NCBI GenBank assembly: GCA_963576475.1
Contig: OY754968.1
Location: 11,245,607-11,309,606, forward strand
Reading direction: 5' to 3'
Length of the DNA stretch: 64,000 nt
Source: Molanna angustata
Taxonomy: Eukaryota > Arthropoda > Insecta > Trichoptera > Molannidae
Shown: piece by piece, positions 44,298 through 55,554 of the stretch
How positions within the stretch are numbered: the first letter of the stretch is position 1
Layout of the letters: each line of letters opens with the position of its first letter
The notes under the pieces: model-generated
The model's database searches: none
What the model was told of the DNA's origin: nothing
Seen by the model: only the letters and a program-made list of their open reading frames with translations
Translations under genes and position numbers: made by a program

Positions 44298-44895
44298 TAG
44301 TGGTGCAAAGTTCGATATTTTTGTAAGATCCTGTCTTTTAAAATCGATTCATGAAATTTATGCGGATCATCAATTCGCTCTTCGATTCAATATGATTCAA
44401 ATGTAGCTATTCTTATCTATCGTACATAACATGTACGTAGTATGACAGAGAAAACAAAACCGATTCAAAATATGATATGCAAATGTATGCGTTAAAATGT
44501 TTGCATTTCAATGTACTTAATGGTCAATATTGCTTAAATATTTTATGAACCATAATGAATTAGTCGTGAATCGAAGATCGCCTTCAAAATAGTATATTCA
44601 ATTATAGACGTTACGTATTTTTTTTTCAAAGTATGTTGCGGTCAAAATTGCTTAACATATTTAAGAACCGCAATGAATTAGATTTTATGAACCATAATGA
44701 ATTAGTTGTGAATCGATGATTGCCATGAGTCGGTATGTGTATCGCATTCTAACGATATATTTTATATGAGATAGAAAGTGTGAGAGTGATGTCTGGGTCA
44801 TGAGCGGATCGTTGTGGCAACGTGAACCGTGAGTCACCGATTCAATTTAATGATCCGGTCAAATAATACGGATCACTCATTTTTCCCCGTCGCTA
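44298..44895. mobile_element. hAT-like MITE, second unit of a tandem dimer (598 bp)
   Basis: Same length and about 98-99% identical to the unit at 43699-44296 (I count roughly eight substitutions). The 8-bp ATCCAGCT follows it (44896-44903), so the pair together is flanked by one target duplication. Confidence 0.88.
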
Positions 44896-44903
44896 ATCCA
44901 GCT

Positions 44904-45452
44904 TACTTAAGGACGAAAACTATACCTACATTATTTGTCCCATCCAAGGGAGACACTATACTTGCCTCCCAGAATATCTACATTCTAAAACTGACCCAGG
45001 GCGGCACTCTATGTCGGTTCCAAATCTAATTGTTGTACAAAAAAATGACAGGGAAATATACACATTTTCTGTTTTTTATATATTTTATTTTATTCTACAA
45101 ACATATAAGAATTACCTCGAAGATTTTACAACTTACGCAGTGATAAATCACACTAACAACAGCCTGGCCCGGGACCTAAATGTCATCGTGTAATTATGTT
45201 CAGGGTATGTGAATTAGGTAATTAATTTATTGTAGTTAATTGGTACCTAAACGATTTATATGAATAAATATATTTTTTATGAAATTCGTTCAAGGGCATA
45301 AACGAATCGATTGCTCAAGAAATACGGAATATGTTTTTTTTATTGATCAAATGGTTTGAATGAATCAAAACAATTAAAATATGTGTCACATACGTGTAAC
45401 GTAATTTAATAAAAAAATAACAATTAATTTATAATATTTTGATTGGAGATCA
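44904..45452. other. Short intergenic stretch, 3' flank of ninaA-like gene
   Basis: No gene recognised; several AT-rich short frames only. Confidence 0.4.
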
Positions 45453-48400
45453 TTACACCTCAATTTTTTTGATCATCCATTGGAATATAGCCAAAATTGA
45501 AAATGACATGGATAAAGGCACAACCGATGCTCGAAACCAAGCCCATGCACTAAAACAAAACAAGATGAACATCAAATTAGGTATATAATTAGATAAGTAT
45601 TCAACTTGTTACTAGTTTTACTTAATAATCAATTATATTAGATTGTAATATAAGTGCAGATTATTTTAATTATTTTCTGATAAAGAAATGATTTTTTAGC
45701 TTGAGATTTAAAAATAATTTCCGTAAAAATAAAATCATATTACTCGTATGGTTCATCTGAAATGAGGTATGGTTTTGGAGTTTCAATCACACCACAATCT
45801 GAAATGATCACATCGTGGATTGGATGATCATCAACATCTGTAGTCACATGTTCGATTATGTGAATAAAATCTTGTCCTTCAATTACCTAAAATAATGAAT
45901 AATCACTTTTTCTAACAAGTACTAATTAATGTAGAATTTGCCAGCTTATTTGCAGTACTTGCACGCTTTGTATGTATTCGCACGCTTATTACTGTATTAC
46001 AATTTTATCACATGTAAAATACAGGCAATAAGCGTACAACGCAATACACAAATATATGTTAATCCTTATTTTTTTTAAAAAAGAATGAATATGTCCTTGT
46101 AGTAACAAGTACATATACATCCTCATACATTCCCTAAACTAAGCATAAATGCTTGTGCTATAGGTGAACGAAATCGGTCGTGGCAGGATTCGAACTCGAG
46201 ACCACTGTATTACTAATCCAACGCGCTATTTGCTCTGGCACCACCCATTTAATCAGTAAATATTGTGTATTTATCTTGTTTTTTTCAAATAAATAAACGT
46301 TTTGAGTTTCAATGCGAAAAAAATCTTTGTTTCAAATTTGTAATTTAACAATAGACTGATTTTAATGAAAATTATACTACGCAATAAGAAAATAAAAATA
46401 AGTTATTTTTATTCCAATTAAGAATCATACGTGCGTTTATTTTTATACATATGTACATGCGATTATTAATGGGTACATATCGAGGGTATACAACCAAAAT
46501 GCACTAAGTCATATTTTGTTGATTTTGAGTTAATTAAACATCTGGACTTATTTTTAAGTGTTTTATTACTACCAAAACGCACTAAGTCCTATCATTATTT
46601 ATTTCTGAAATAAAAATATTACTAAGTCATATCAACATCTTAAATTTCTGCCAAAAAGCATCATGCATTTTGGTTGAATAAATTGTAGCAATATTATTAA
46701 CTAAGTCAACTTAGTGCATTTTGCCTGTAACGATGGTACGCGGTCGATGAGACATCTATCAAATAAATCTATCACTAAGTCATTTTGACAGTTCCGTGTT
46801 TGTTGTGTGGTTTTCTATCGTGAAGTTTTTAAATAAATATTATCATGTCTCAGTCTTTGAGGGCAAAACATATTATAGAATTGTGTTTATTACAAAAAAA
46901 AATGAATGCAGGTATGTAAATTTTCTTATACTTAATAATTGTTATTCATTAATTTGCGGTTCAGTATTCACTTATAACTTTGAGGTTATGTCTGTTAATT
47001 TTCAACAAAATTAAATCAAAATATCATAAAATGAATCATAATAATCTATATTGGTTTAAATGATATATAAATATGGATTAACTATAATTTTTAATTAAGT
47101 GTATCGTGACATGGTTTTTTTTATATAAAATTCCTGTATTTTAGGTGAAGATTTATCAGATAAGACTGTGGATACAACTAACATGTTCAAAAGCACATCG
47201 GATGGACAATTAAATGATGATTTACCAGGTAAATAGATTTTGGTCATAATACTATATAGTTTATTATTGATTTGCTCATTTAGAACATAGCTGGTTCTTT
47301 TGAGGTGTAAACTAGTTTGTCTATGTATTATCCTCTAGCGTTTTTGTGTTATGTGTTTAAACAATATAATTATTGTCTCGCTGAATGTGTAATATAATTA
47401 TTAGAAAATGGTAAGTGTTCTATATAAATTGTAATCGTGTTTTATATTTTTGTAGGAAAACTTTTATCAGACACTCAGACAACTGTCAATAATGTAAATG
47501 TAACAAACACTGCAGATATGACAACTAAAATTAATTTTAACTTGACACAAGTTGATGAATCAGGTAAATTATTCATATTTATTTATCGATTTAATATTAA
47601 AGAAACCAAAAAGTCACCATTATTGGCTTTTAGAAATATCTTTCAGAAGACGTTAATAAATATTATCAATAATAATGGTTAATTCACTATCAATATTGTA
47701 TTCTTGGTATTTCTATTCCCTAAATATTAGCAGAGATTACAAAAATATGTTTCAAAAAAGTTTTTAAAATAAACGAGGCATGGATTATATTTTGAATTAA
47801 TACTTTTTGTATTGAAATTAAATTCTTGTTACAGAAAGCGACTTAGATGAAAGCCAACTAGATGTACTAAATCAATTGAACAGTATAGGATTAATGGATT
47901 GTTTTGATGAAAACAGAGAGGATTCTTTCACAGAAAACCAATCAAAAAGATACATACTAAATGAAATCACAGGACTTTTCGTTCCTGCAAATAGCGACGA
48001 TGTTGAAAATAATGACAATGTTATTGGTGAAGAGTACATTCTTAATGAAACTACAGGTAATTTTGAATTAATTAGTAATGAGAATAATAATAATGTGCCT
48101 AAACAATCAAAATCCACAAGGTGGAAAAAGGCTACACCAGAAAACTGGAAAAAAAATGTAAATAAAAAAAAACGGGACAGTTGTTTACCATATGAAAATT
48201 ACAAGGGCATGGTAGAAGCTAAATTACCAATTCCTTTGGGTTTTCACAAATGCAAATTTAACTGCAAAAAATTTACTGAAGAAGACAGAAAAGAAATTTG
48301 CAAATCATATTGGGGATTATCTTCATATGAAAGAAAAAAAGATTTTATTCTTCAAAATGTTATCGAACATGCACCGGTATATCGAAGAGCAAGAACAGAA

Positions 48401-51400
48401 AATGCTGTAGAGCGAAAAAGTGCAAGAAGCTATTATTTTTGCAAAATATATCAAAAAGAGAGGGTTTGCCAGTCATTTTTTTTTAAAACATTGCATATTT
48501 CGAATAGGCCAGTAATACAAGCATTTGCAGGAAAAGACAAATTAGGGGGACACTTTTCCTTATCTGATAAAAGAGGAAAACATAGTCCGTCTAATAAAAC
48601 TAAAGATGAGGATATGAAGGCGGTAAAAACACATATTGAATCTTTTCCAGTAATGGAAAGCCATTACACCAGAAAAGATTCACAAAAAAAATATTTAGAC
48701 TCAAGCCTTTCAATAGCCAAAATGTATAGTTTGTACAAAGAATGGTGTGAAGAATTGAAACAAAAACCTGTTAGTGCAATTACTTATCGCCGAATATTTT
48801 GTAAAAACTATAATTATTCATTTTTTAAACCAAAAAAAGACCAATGCACATTCTGCAATAAATATAAGTCAAGCAGTGATGAGGGCAAAGCTGAGATGAG
48901 AAGAGAATATGAAGAACACCTGCAACGCAAAAAAGATAGTTTGAAGGAAAAAGATGAGGACAAAGAGAGGGCATCTAATGACCCTACGTTTATGACAGTT
49001 ACGTACGATTTGCAAAGTGTCCTACAGATTCCATCGTCAGAGGTGTCTTTGTTGTATTATAAAAGAAAATTAAATATGTATAACCTAACTATTTACGAAG
49101 GTTTGAAACCTAATAGGGGCTTCTGCTTAGCATGGACAGAAGTCAATGGAAATCGTGGAAGTTGTGAAATCGGAAGCTGTCTTTTGTGGTACATAAAAAA
49201 TCGTTTACCAACACACATCAAACACTTATCTCTGTTTTCTGATACATGTGGAGGTCAGAATCGAAATTTACAATTGGCAGGTCTATTCCTTAATTTAGTG
49301 CAGGTTTCAGAACTAGATGTAATTGAACAAAAGTTCTTAGAAAGTGGACACTCATACATGGAATGTGATTCTATGCATAGTGCTATCGAATCGAAAAAAA
49401 AACACACCTCTGTCTTTTGTGTCAATGATTGGTTAAACATTTTTCGATTGGCTAGAACGGAAAATGCAAAAAAAAACAAACAACCGTATGAAGCACATGA
49501 GCTTTATTTTAATGATATGTTTGATCTTAAGACATTAGCGAATGAATTAATTACAAATAAATCCATCAACACTGTAGGAGAAAAAATTAATTGGCTTAAA
49601 ATAAAGGTGTTAAGATACGAAAAGAGACATCCATTTATAATTCAATATAAATATAACTATTCTGATAGTTTTCAATTATTAAATGTCAAATCTAGAAGAC
49701 GATCAAACCGAGTTAACACTCAACATTTTACTAACATCGAAAACATTGGGAAAAAATATGAAGAACAGTTAAAAATTAGTCATTTGAAAAAAAAAGATTT
49801 GTTAGAACTCTGTAGTAAAATGGTAATCCCAAATGTTTTCCACAATTGGTTTGAAAAATTGGTGGCTGACGATCATTTAAATGATTGTCGTTTACCAGAA
49901 CCTGGAACAGATGAATCTGATTCTGAAAATTAATTTATGCCTATAATGTAAATTTAAATTGTATTTTTCATGCCTATTGACTTTTAAAATGTAAATTATG
50001 ATTGGATTTTAATGTCTATTAGTCTATTTACTTTTTTATACAAAATTTAAATTGTTTTTGTTTATGCCTAATAACGTTTTTTTTAAATAAAGTTATTTTT
50101 TTAAGCTTCATTACTTTTCTAATATAAATTTAAAAAGCTTTTTTATGTCTGTTAACTTATATAATGTAAATTTAAATTGTATTTTTTATACTTATTGACT
50201 TTTAAAATATAAATTTAGATTGGATTTTAATGTCTATTAGTCTATTTACTTTTATACAAAATTTAAATTGTTTTTGTTTATGCCTAATAACTTAAAAAAA
50301 AAAATCAAGTTATTTTTTTGAGCATTATCACTTTTCTAATATAAATTTAAATAGCTTTTTTATATCTGTTAACTTATATAATGTAAATTTAAACAATACT
50401 CTTTTTACTAATAACTTTTTTTATATAAATTGAAATTGTATTTTTTATGCATGTTAATTTTTATAGTATAAATTTAAACTATTTTTTTAAGTCTTAACTT
50501 TTATAATAAAAATATTTCTTATGTCTACTAATTTTATAGATATATTTTTTTAAATAAATAATGTTTTCAAAGAAATTGTATTCTATTCATATCATGATTC
50601 TTTGTGGGAAATTGTTTTTAGTCCTAGTTTGTCTCATTCAGGATACTCAAAAACAATCACACAAATGCATGTAGATTAACTATCTGGAAAAGCATAGGTA
50701 ACCGTAGGTCTCCCTTTCCTTCCTGATTTTCCTCTCGTTTCTGATTTAGTGTAAATTCTCACTTTTTGTTTTGTTGTTTTATACACTGGCTGCGTTATTA
50801 TGTACATGCTGACACTAAGTTATGTACTTTTTTCTTAGATGGCTGACTAGAAGAAATTGCCTCCAGGCAATAAGTCCGCCATTTGTACTATGTAATTTTA
50901 TGTATGTACAAAAAGTGTTAAAATAAATAAATAAAAAATCATCTGCTTTTATTAAGAAGATAATAAAATCGTTAAACAGAAAAAATGTCGTACAAGGATT
51001 TTTTTCCAAACAGTGGAGAATGACAAATTGTATACAGTCAAAATGCACTAAGTCAGCAAGTGCTTTAATAAACATTCAATAAACTATAAGATTAAAAACA
51101 ATATTTTTTAATTGTGCTATATTTGTATTCAAAACTATTAATTTATCACTTCAATGTTATTGAACATTCAAAAATATTAAAGGGGAACACACAAGTTTGC
51201 ATTGAAAATATAATTTTCATTAAAGTGCCATTATCTCGAAACAGTAAAATATGACTTAGTGCATTTTGGTTGTATGCCCTCGATATGTACTACCTACTGA
51301 AAATAAATATTTTTTACCTTTCCAAAAACTGTATAATGGCCATTCAGCCACGGAGTGATTACTGTTGTTATGAAAAATTGGCATCCATTTGTGTCCTTTC

Positions 51401-52864
51401 CTAAAAAAAACTTCTTAATAAAATATGAAGTATCGTAGATACCATTAATATTTACATGGTAGGTACATATTATATTCATTATGACATTCGCTTCTACATA
51501 TATGATATATGTATGCATACGAGAGCTATGTATGTAACACATGAGATGTAATTGTCGATGTCGTTAGTGTATAGTATAAGAATACAATAAACTCTTAAAT
51601 CCAAATTATTGAATATTTTAAAATATTTTGTTTTACATACAAAACAGGATAGGATAGTGTGGAGGCCAGTCCTTTTTTCTTATGCCGAATATGTACCTAT
51701 ACAACTTGATGGTATGTGTGTGTATCAAACAATTGAGAGTCCCCGTAGATATTGTGTAGGTATTATACCATACAAAATGTTAAGAAAATTAAATTATCTA
51801 GTTGGAGTATTTCGGAAAAAAATGGAAAAAAATGAAATTTATAGGCAGGAAACACATAAATTTGTCATAAAAAATATTCTTCTTAATAAAAACTGAGAAA
51901 TTCTGAAACTTTTTATAAAAACGCTTTTGTAATAAAAATATTAAGTACTTATTAGTTATTACGGTTTTTTGGATATGCTATATAGTTTTGAGCTATATTT
52001 GAGATAATCCCTGACTAGAACGAAAATACAAAATTCTGAGCATAAAAAAATTGTAGGCCTAAAGAAGACTTCATATTTTGGCCCACGCAGGATGTGACCT
52101 AGATAGGATATTTTGAGTATCTTTACGCATTTAAGAGTTATTTGCTGCTGTTATCCCAAAATTTAGAAAAATGGCATGAATGCGCAGAGCACAAACTATT
52201 TTTTTTTGCTTGGTTGGTTTAATCACATGTGTGCGCAAACCATCCGTCTCCAAGCCGAAAAATTTCAGAAAGAAAAAGATGTTTGGCGATAACCATAACT
52301 TCAAATTGTTACAAAAAAATAATCAGTTAAAATATATTCGTTTTGAAAAATAAAAAAAAATATTAAAAATTATATAAAAACATTTTAGGGAGGTTTTACT
52401 AGATGGGTAGTTTTATAAATATATGTATTAATACCATTATTAGCCATTGCAATAAGACCAGATGATTTAAATTCAGTTTCTAAATTTTCATCTTCAAAAG
52501 TCGGTCCAAATATACTAATTGATCCCAATCCATTATTGTATACAATGTCACCTCCTGTAATAGAATGAATATTAGTTAATGTAGGTACCTAAAAATGCAC
52601 GATGAAAATATTATAGATGCTTGATTAAAAAACGAATTATCCAAAAATAAACTAATTACCTTGAATCATGAAGCGTTTGATGACACGGTGAAATTTGGTT
52701 CCACAGTAAGTTCTCTTATCAATTCCTACAGTAGCAATTTGAACGAAATTTTCCACCGTTTTTGGTGCAAGTTCTCCAAAGAGCCCAAGAACTATTCTAC
52801 CGAGAGGTTTGTTGTCCTTCATTATATCCAAGTACACTTGATCAGTGACTTTCAAATTTTTACT
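45453..52864 (-). CDS. ninaA: Membrane-anchored cyclophilin, ninaA-like (5' exon missing)
   Basis: Peptidyl-prolyl cis-trans isomerase; ninaA-type proteins sit in the secretory membrane of photoreceptors and help rhodopsin maturation. Exons found: 52660-52864, 52435-52554, 51318-51400, 45744-45886, 45453-45549, all GT-AG with matching phases, 215 codons plus stop. Cyclophilin signatures: [14 protein letters not shown] (catalytic Arg, Phe, Met, Gln), [15 protein letters not shown]. The position that is His in the classical active site (after L-N/D-G-x) is Tyr here (LNGHYTVFG). The last exon encodes a hydrophobic segment ([18 protein letters not shown]) and KKIEV, like the ninaA tail anchor. 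The signal-peptide exon is not seen; intron 1 is filled with Gypsy elements. The intron at 45887-51317 holds a 4.8-kb transposon. A generic ER cyclophilin is less likely because of the tail. Confidence 0.88.
46069..46249 (-). mobile_element. SINE family A, copy 4
   Basis: Reverse-strand copy of the tRNA-Thr-like SINE (GCACAAGCATTTATGCTTAG body, poly(A) tail at 46069-46085), in the large ninaA intron. Confidence 0.85.
46845..49933 (+). CDS. Transposase of the 4.8-kb element (four exons, 785 aa)
   Basis: Exons 46845-46911, 47145-47228, 47456-47563 and 47835-49933; every junction is phase 1 and GT-AG. The start [19 protein letters not shown] looks like a short helix. Residues about 110-150 contain two copies of a YILNE(I/T)TG motif. 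A Cys-containing segment ([10 protein letters not shown]) and a CxxC (QCTFCNKY) follow. Candidate catalytic acidic residues are in [20 protein letters not shown] and [12 protein letters not shown]. No stops or frameshifts, so it looks functional. I know this type only as an uncharacterised arthropod protein family; transposase function is inferred from its place between perfect inverted ends. It runs opposite to the host gene. Confidence 0.75.
49938..50560. repeat. Degenerate tandem repeats after the transposase gene
   Basis: Units of about 50-60 bp with TATAATGTAAATTTAAATTG and ATGCCTATTAACTTTT-like motifs, and a larger period of about 210 bp (49938-50130 and 50146-50345). Contains AATAAA at 50088, the probable poly(A) signal of the transposase mRNA. 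Confidence 0.6.
51520..51690 (-). repeat. Diverged reverse copy of the 39105-39330 repeat
   Basis: The complement contains ACATCTCATGTGTTACATAC and GGACTGGCCTCCACACTATC, in reverse order and orientation relative to 39105-39330. It lies in a ninaA intron. Confidence 0.5.
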
Positions 52865-53975
52865 CTGAAAAATGTTATACTTTTATTATATGCCTAAAAA
52901 CTAATTACAAATCTGTGCATTTAATCAAATTTACATAGATTCTTACATAACATGATGATAAACAGTAAAAAAACAAAACAAGTATTGTGTGTATATTTTT
53001 TACAAACATGTTGTGATATCAGTAAAGACAACATTTAAAATGAACGAGGAAAAAACAATATCTTCATAATTCACATGGATGAAGCCTTACAACTAAGGAT
53101 TACGTTACATATAAGTTTAGTATTTATGTACTTGTTTCCGACATTCAAATATTTCATCATACTAAAATAGAGCTTCCGCATTGGCGTGCAACCAATACTT
53201 ATATTTAAGTAAAGATAATTATTATGAAGAAAGAATAATTATCTTTAAATATAAGTAATTTGATTTTATATATCCTCTCAATATACCTACAAAAAAAGAA
53301 CATTTGTGTACAAACAAATTTTTGAACCTCACAGTGGCGAATTTTTGTGGGTGTGTCATTAATCATGATGTAAAATTTATTATATAATATATAAGTATGT
53401 ACCTATAAAGGTAAAATTGTTATAAAAATGCATAAAATATGCAGTGTAATTATTATTTTTACATCAAAAATACAAATGTAACCGTCGATATCATGGTAAA
53501 ATAAAATAGGTACACATACAAAATTTATCTAAAGAATTTGAATTACCTACAAGAATGTGTAAAAATGAATGCAAAAAAGTACATATTTATTTCCTCTAAC
53601 AGCCGAATTCAAATAACCTATTTGATTTAAAATAATATATCTCAGAGAAACTCATTCGTGCGACTCAGCACACATGAAATCATTTGAAAACATTCATATA
53701 TGAAAAAAGTGCATAGGTATTTAGATTGTGTAAACTTTTAATATTTTTCCAGATCTTTTCTATGTGATAATATAATTAAAGTGATTTTTTTTTATAATAA
53801 TGACTTAGTGGAAGTGTCTAAAAACTATGAGATAACCTCAAATTATCTTAATAACTATTTCTAATTTTTCAACTGCTAATTCGTGATGGAATTCCATTAT
53901 CAATATTATAAAATTACTTAAAAAAATAAATAACAACACAAATTTTTAACTTTATTCCACTCATTTAAAAAATTG
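52865..53975. other. ninaA intron 1, 3' part
   Basis: AT-rich, no exon recognised. I searched for a signal-peptide exon (ATG, hydrophobic codons, phase-0 donor) and found none I would defend. Confidence 0.4.
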
Positions 53976-55326
53976 TGTTGTTACTGTTACTATTGCCGTG
54001 CAGAGGGTGTCTTTATGAGGAGCTCGACTTCTGGGATCGAACCAGTTGATCGGCTAAATACTTCTGCGTGTTCTTTAACCATGCACGACTGTAACCGACA
54101 ATAGAATTGGGTATTTAAATAGACATATAAATAAGAACTCAAAGATTTAAACTTACTGGATTTATTCACAAAGTTAATTACACATGATACTGGTATTACG
54201 CGAAGATTATAAATATTAAAACTCGATAAATTTAAACGACTACAGGAACGTGGCTGGGTCGTAACGAATTCCGGTCAGGGGAGAAGCTGGTAGGCAGGAA
54301 CGAACTTGAATGCCGATGAACGGTCCGTCGCGTCATTTATACCTGGCGTGACGTCACCGATTGTGCGCGCGCCGATTTTCCGAAATGTGATAGGTCTTGC
54401 CATACACTCCCTCACCAGTCCGGAAGACGGTACAACTATGGCCTCTGAATCCCTGAGTCTCTGTAACATAAAAATAAAAAAAAATTCAAAGTATTTGTTT
54501 TTAAAGGTATACATAACTCTTATTGTTCTAAGTGTATGCTAGACATCTTACATTATTGTTAAATTATGTCTGCATCATTAAGTTTATCAAAGCTAATTGT
54601 TCCATAATTACTGATAACAAATTCTGTTATCTAAAATACAAACAAATATTGGTTAAAAATACAAACTTTTCGATAACTTTACATTACTTATTGTGGACAA
54701 AATCATTCCTTAATTGAATGTATGTTTGTTCAAAATATTTTAAATAAACACTAAAACATAACTATAATAATAAACTTTAAGTTTTAACGCTACTCTGAAT
54801 ATATTGAGTGCTTATGAAAATAATACAAAGTGCAGAAAAAGAAATTATAACTTTAAGTACATCGCTACTCTATTAATATTGAGTGCTTGTGCAATTGACA
54901 TTACCTGAAAATAACAATATGTGCGTGAGTCAGTTCACTATTAAATAAGAATGCACTTTTGTTGGTATATGGAATGTGTCCTTATGGTATAATTTTGTTT
55001 ACAAATAATACAATTAAATATGACACTTGATATAGATTAAATTTTTACATACTTAGGTATTTAAGGAGCTGTGCATTATTACATTCTCTTTTCATTTAAA
55101 AAAACTATAAATACACATTTTATTTTAAATTCTACTTCTTAATACTCATAATGAAAATAGAAACTTGTTACATAATATATATTCAAATTAGTTAATAAGC
55201 TATATAGAGTGGTAAGGCTAAATTATCATAAAATAGAACATTTTCATTCTTAAAAAGGATAAATAATCTTTGCAATGTCTATACATATCAAATATGTTTC
55301 TTTTATATTAGGAAAATTTTATATAT
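53976..55326 (-). mobile_element. Probable 3' LTR part of the second Gypsy element
   Basis: On the - strand it shows LTR-like order: an AT-rich part, a TATA box (GTATAAAT, 54335-54342), an initiator-like CATTCAAGTTCG about 25 bp later, AATAAA at 54161-54166, and an end in TAACAACA at 53976. It joins in orientation to the pol ORF at 61442-64000 once the nested Gypsy element is removed. The other LTR is outside the window, so exact limits cannot be confirmed. Confidence 0.55.
54335..54342 (-). promoter_or_regulatory. TATA box of the second Gypsy LTR
   Basis: GTATAAAT on the - strand followed by a GC-rich leader; a CRE-like TGACGTCA lies about 10 bp upstream (54350-54357). Confidence 0.5.
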
Positions 55327-55541
55327 TGTACCGAAATTTATATTTATTTATTTTATTATGGTTCAAAGTCTTATTTATTTTTACAATTTATATTTCTACA
55401 ATTTATATTTTTACAAGGTTTTTCTAGTTTTTCCAACTCACTACTCAAATCTTTTGTTTTCATTTTTCTTGGGTTCTTATTTTCAAAATATTTCTATTTA
55501 AATTTTCAATTTAAATAGAAATAGTACTTAATTTCATAACA
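55327..55541 (-). repeat. 3' LTR of the nested Gypsy element
   Basis: 215 bp, TGTTATGAAAT start and TTTCGGTACA end on the - strand. Very AT-rich, with no clear TATA-plus-initiator pair. A purine tract (AAGAGGGAGGCAG, 55542-55554) precedes it. Confidence 0.95.
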
Positions 55542-55554
55542 CTGCCTCCCTCTT
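55542..55554 (-). promoter_or_regulatory. Polypurine tract of the nested Gypsy element
   Basis: AAGAGGGAGGCAG immediately before the 3' LTR, the usual site for plus-strand DNA priming. It overlaps the end of the pol stop codon. Confidence 0.75.

Larger units (their letters stand above)
46481..51282 (+). mobile_element. Apparently intact DNA transposon, 4.8 kb, superfamily unassigned
   Basis: Inverted ends of 37 bp with one mismatch: CGAGGG(T/C)ATACAACC then AAAATGCACTAAGTCATATT. The 4-bp ATAT flanks both sides (46477-46480 and 51283-51286), and the target reads as the palindrome GTACATATGTAC. The motif ACTAAGTC or its complement recurs at least eight times within the terminal few hundred bases. 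It carries one complete spliced gene. Four-bp duplications are known for Sola elements among others, but I cannot assign it. Confidence 0.88.

Noticed and set aside
54275..54514. 79-codon frame as the ninaA signal-peptide exon
   Set aside because: It lies in LTR-like sequence with TATA box and poly(A) signal; the hydrophobic start is AT-rich chance and no phase-0 donor joins the cyclophilin exon.
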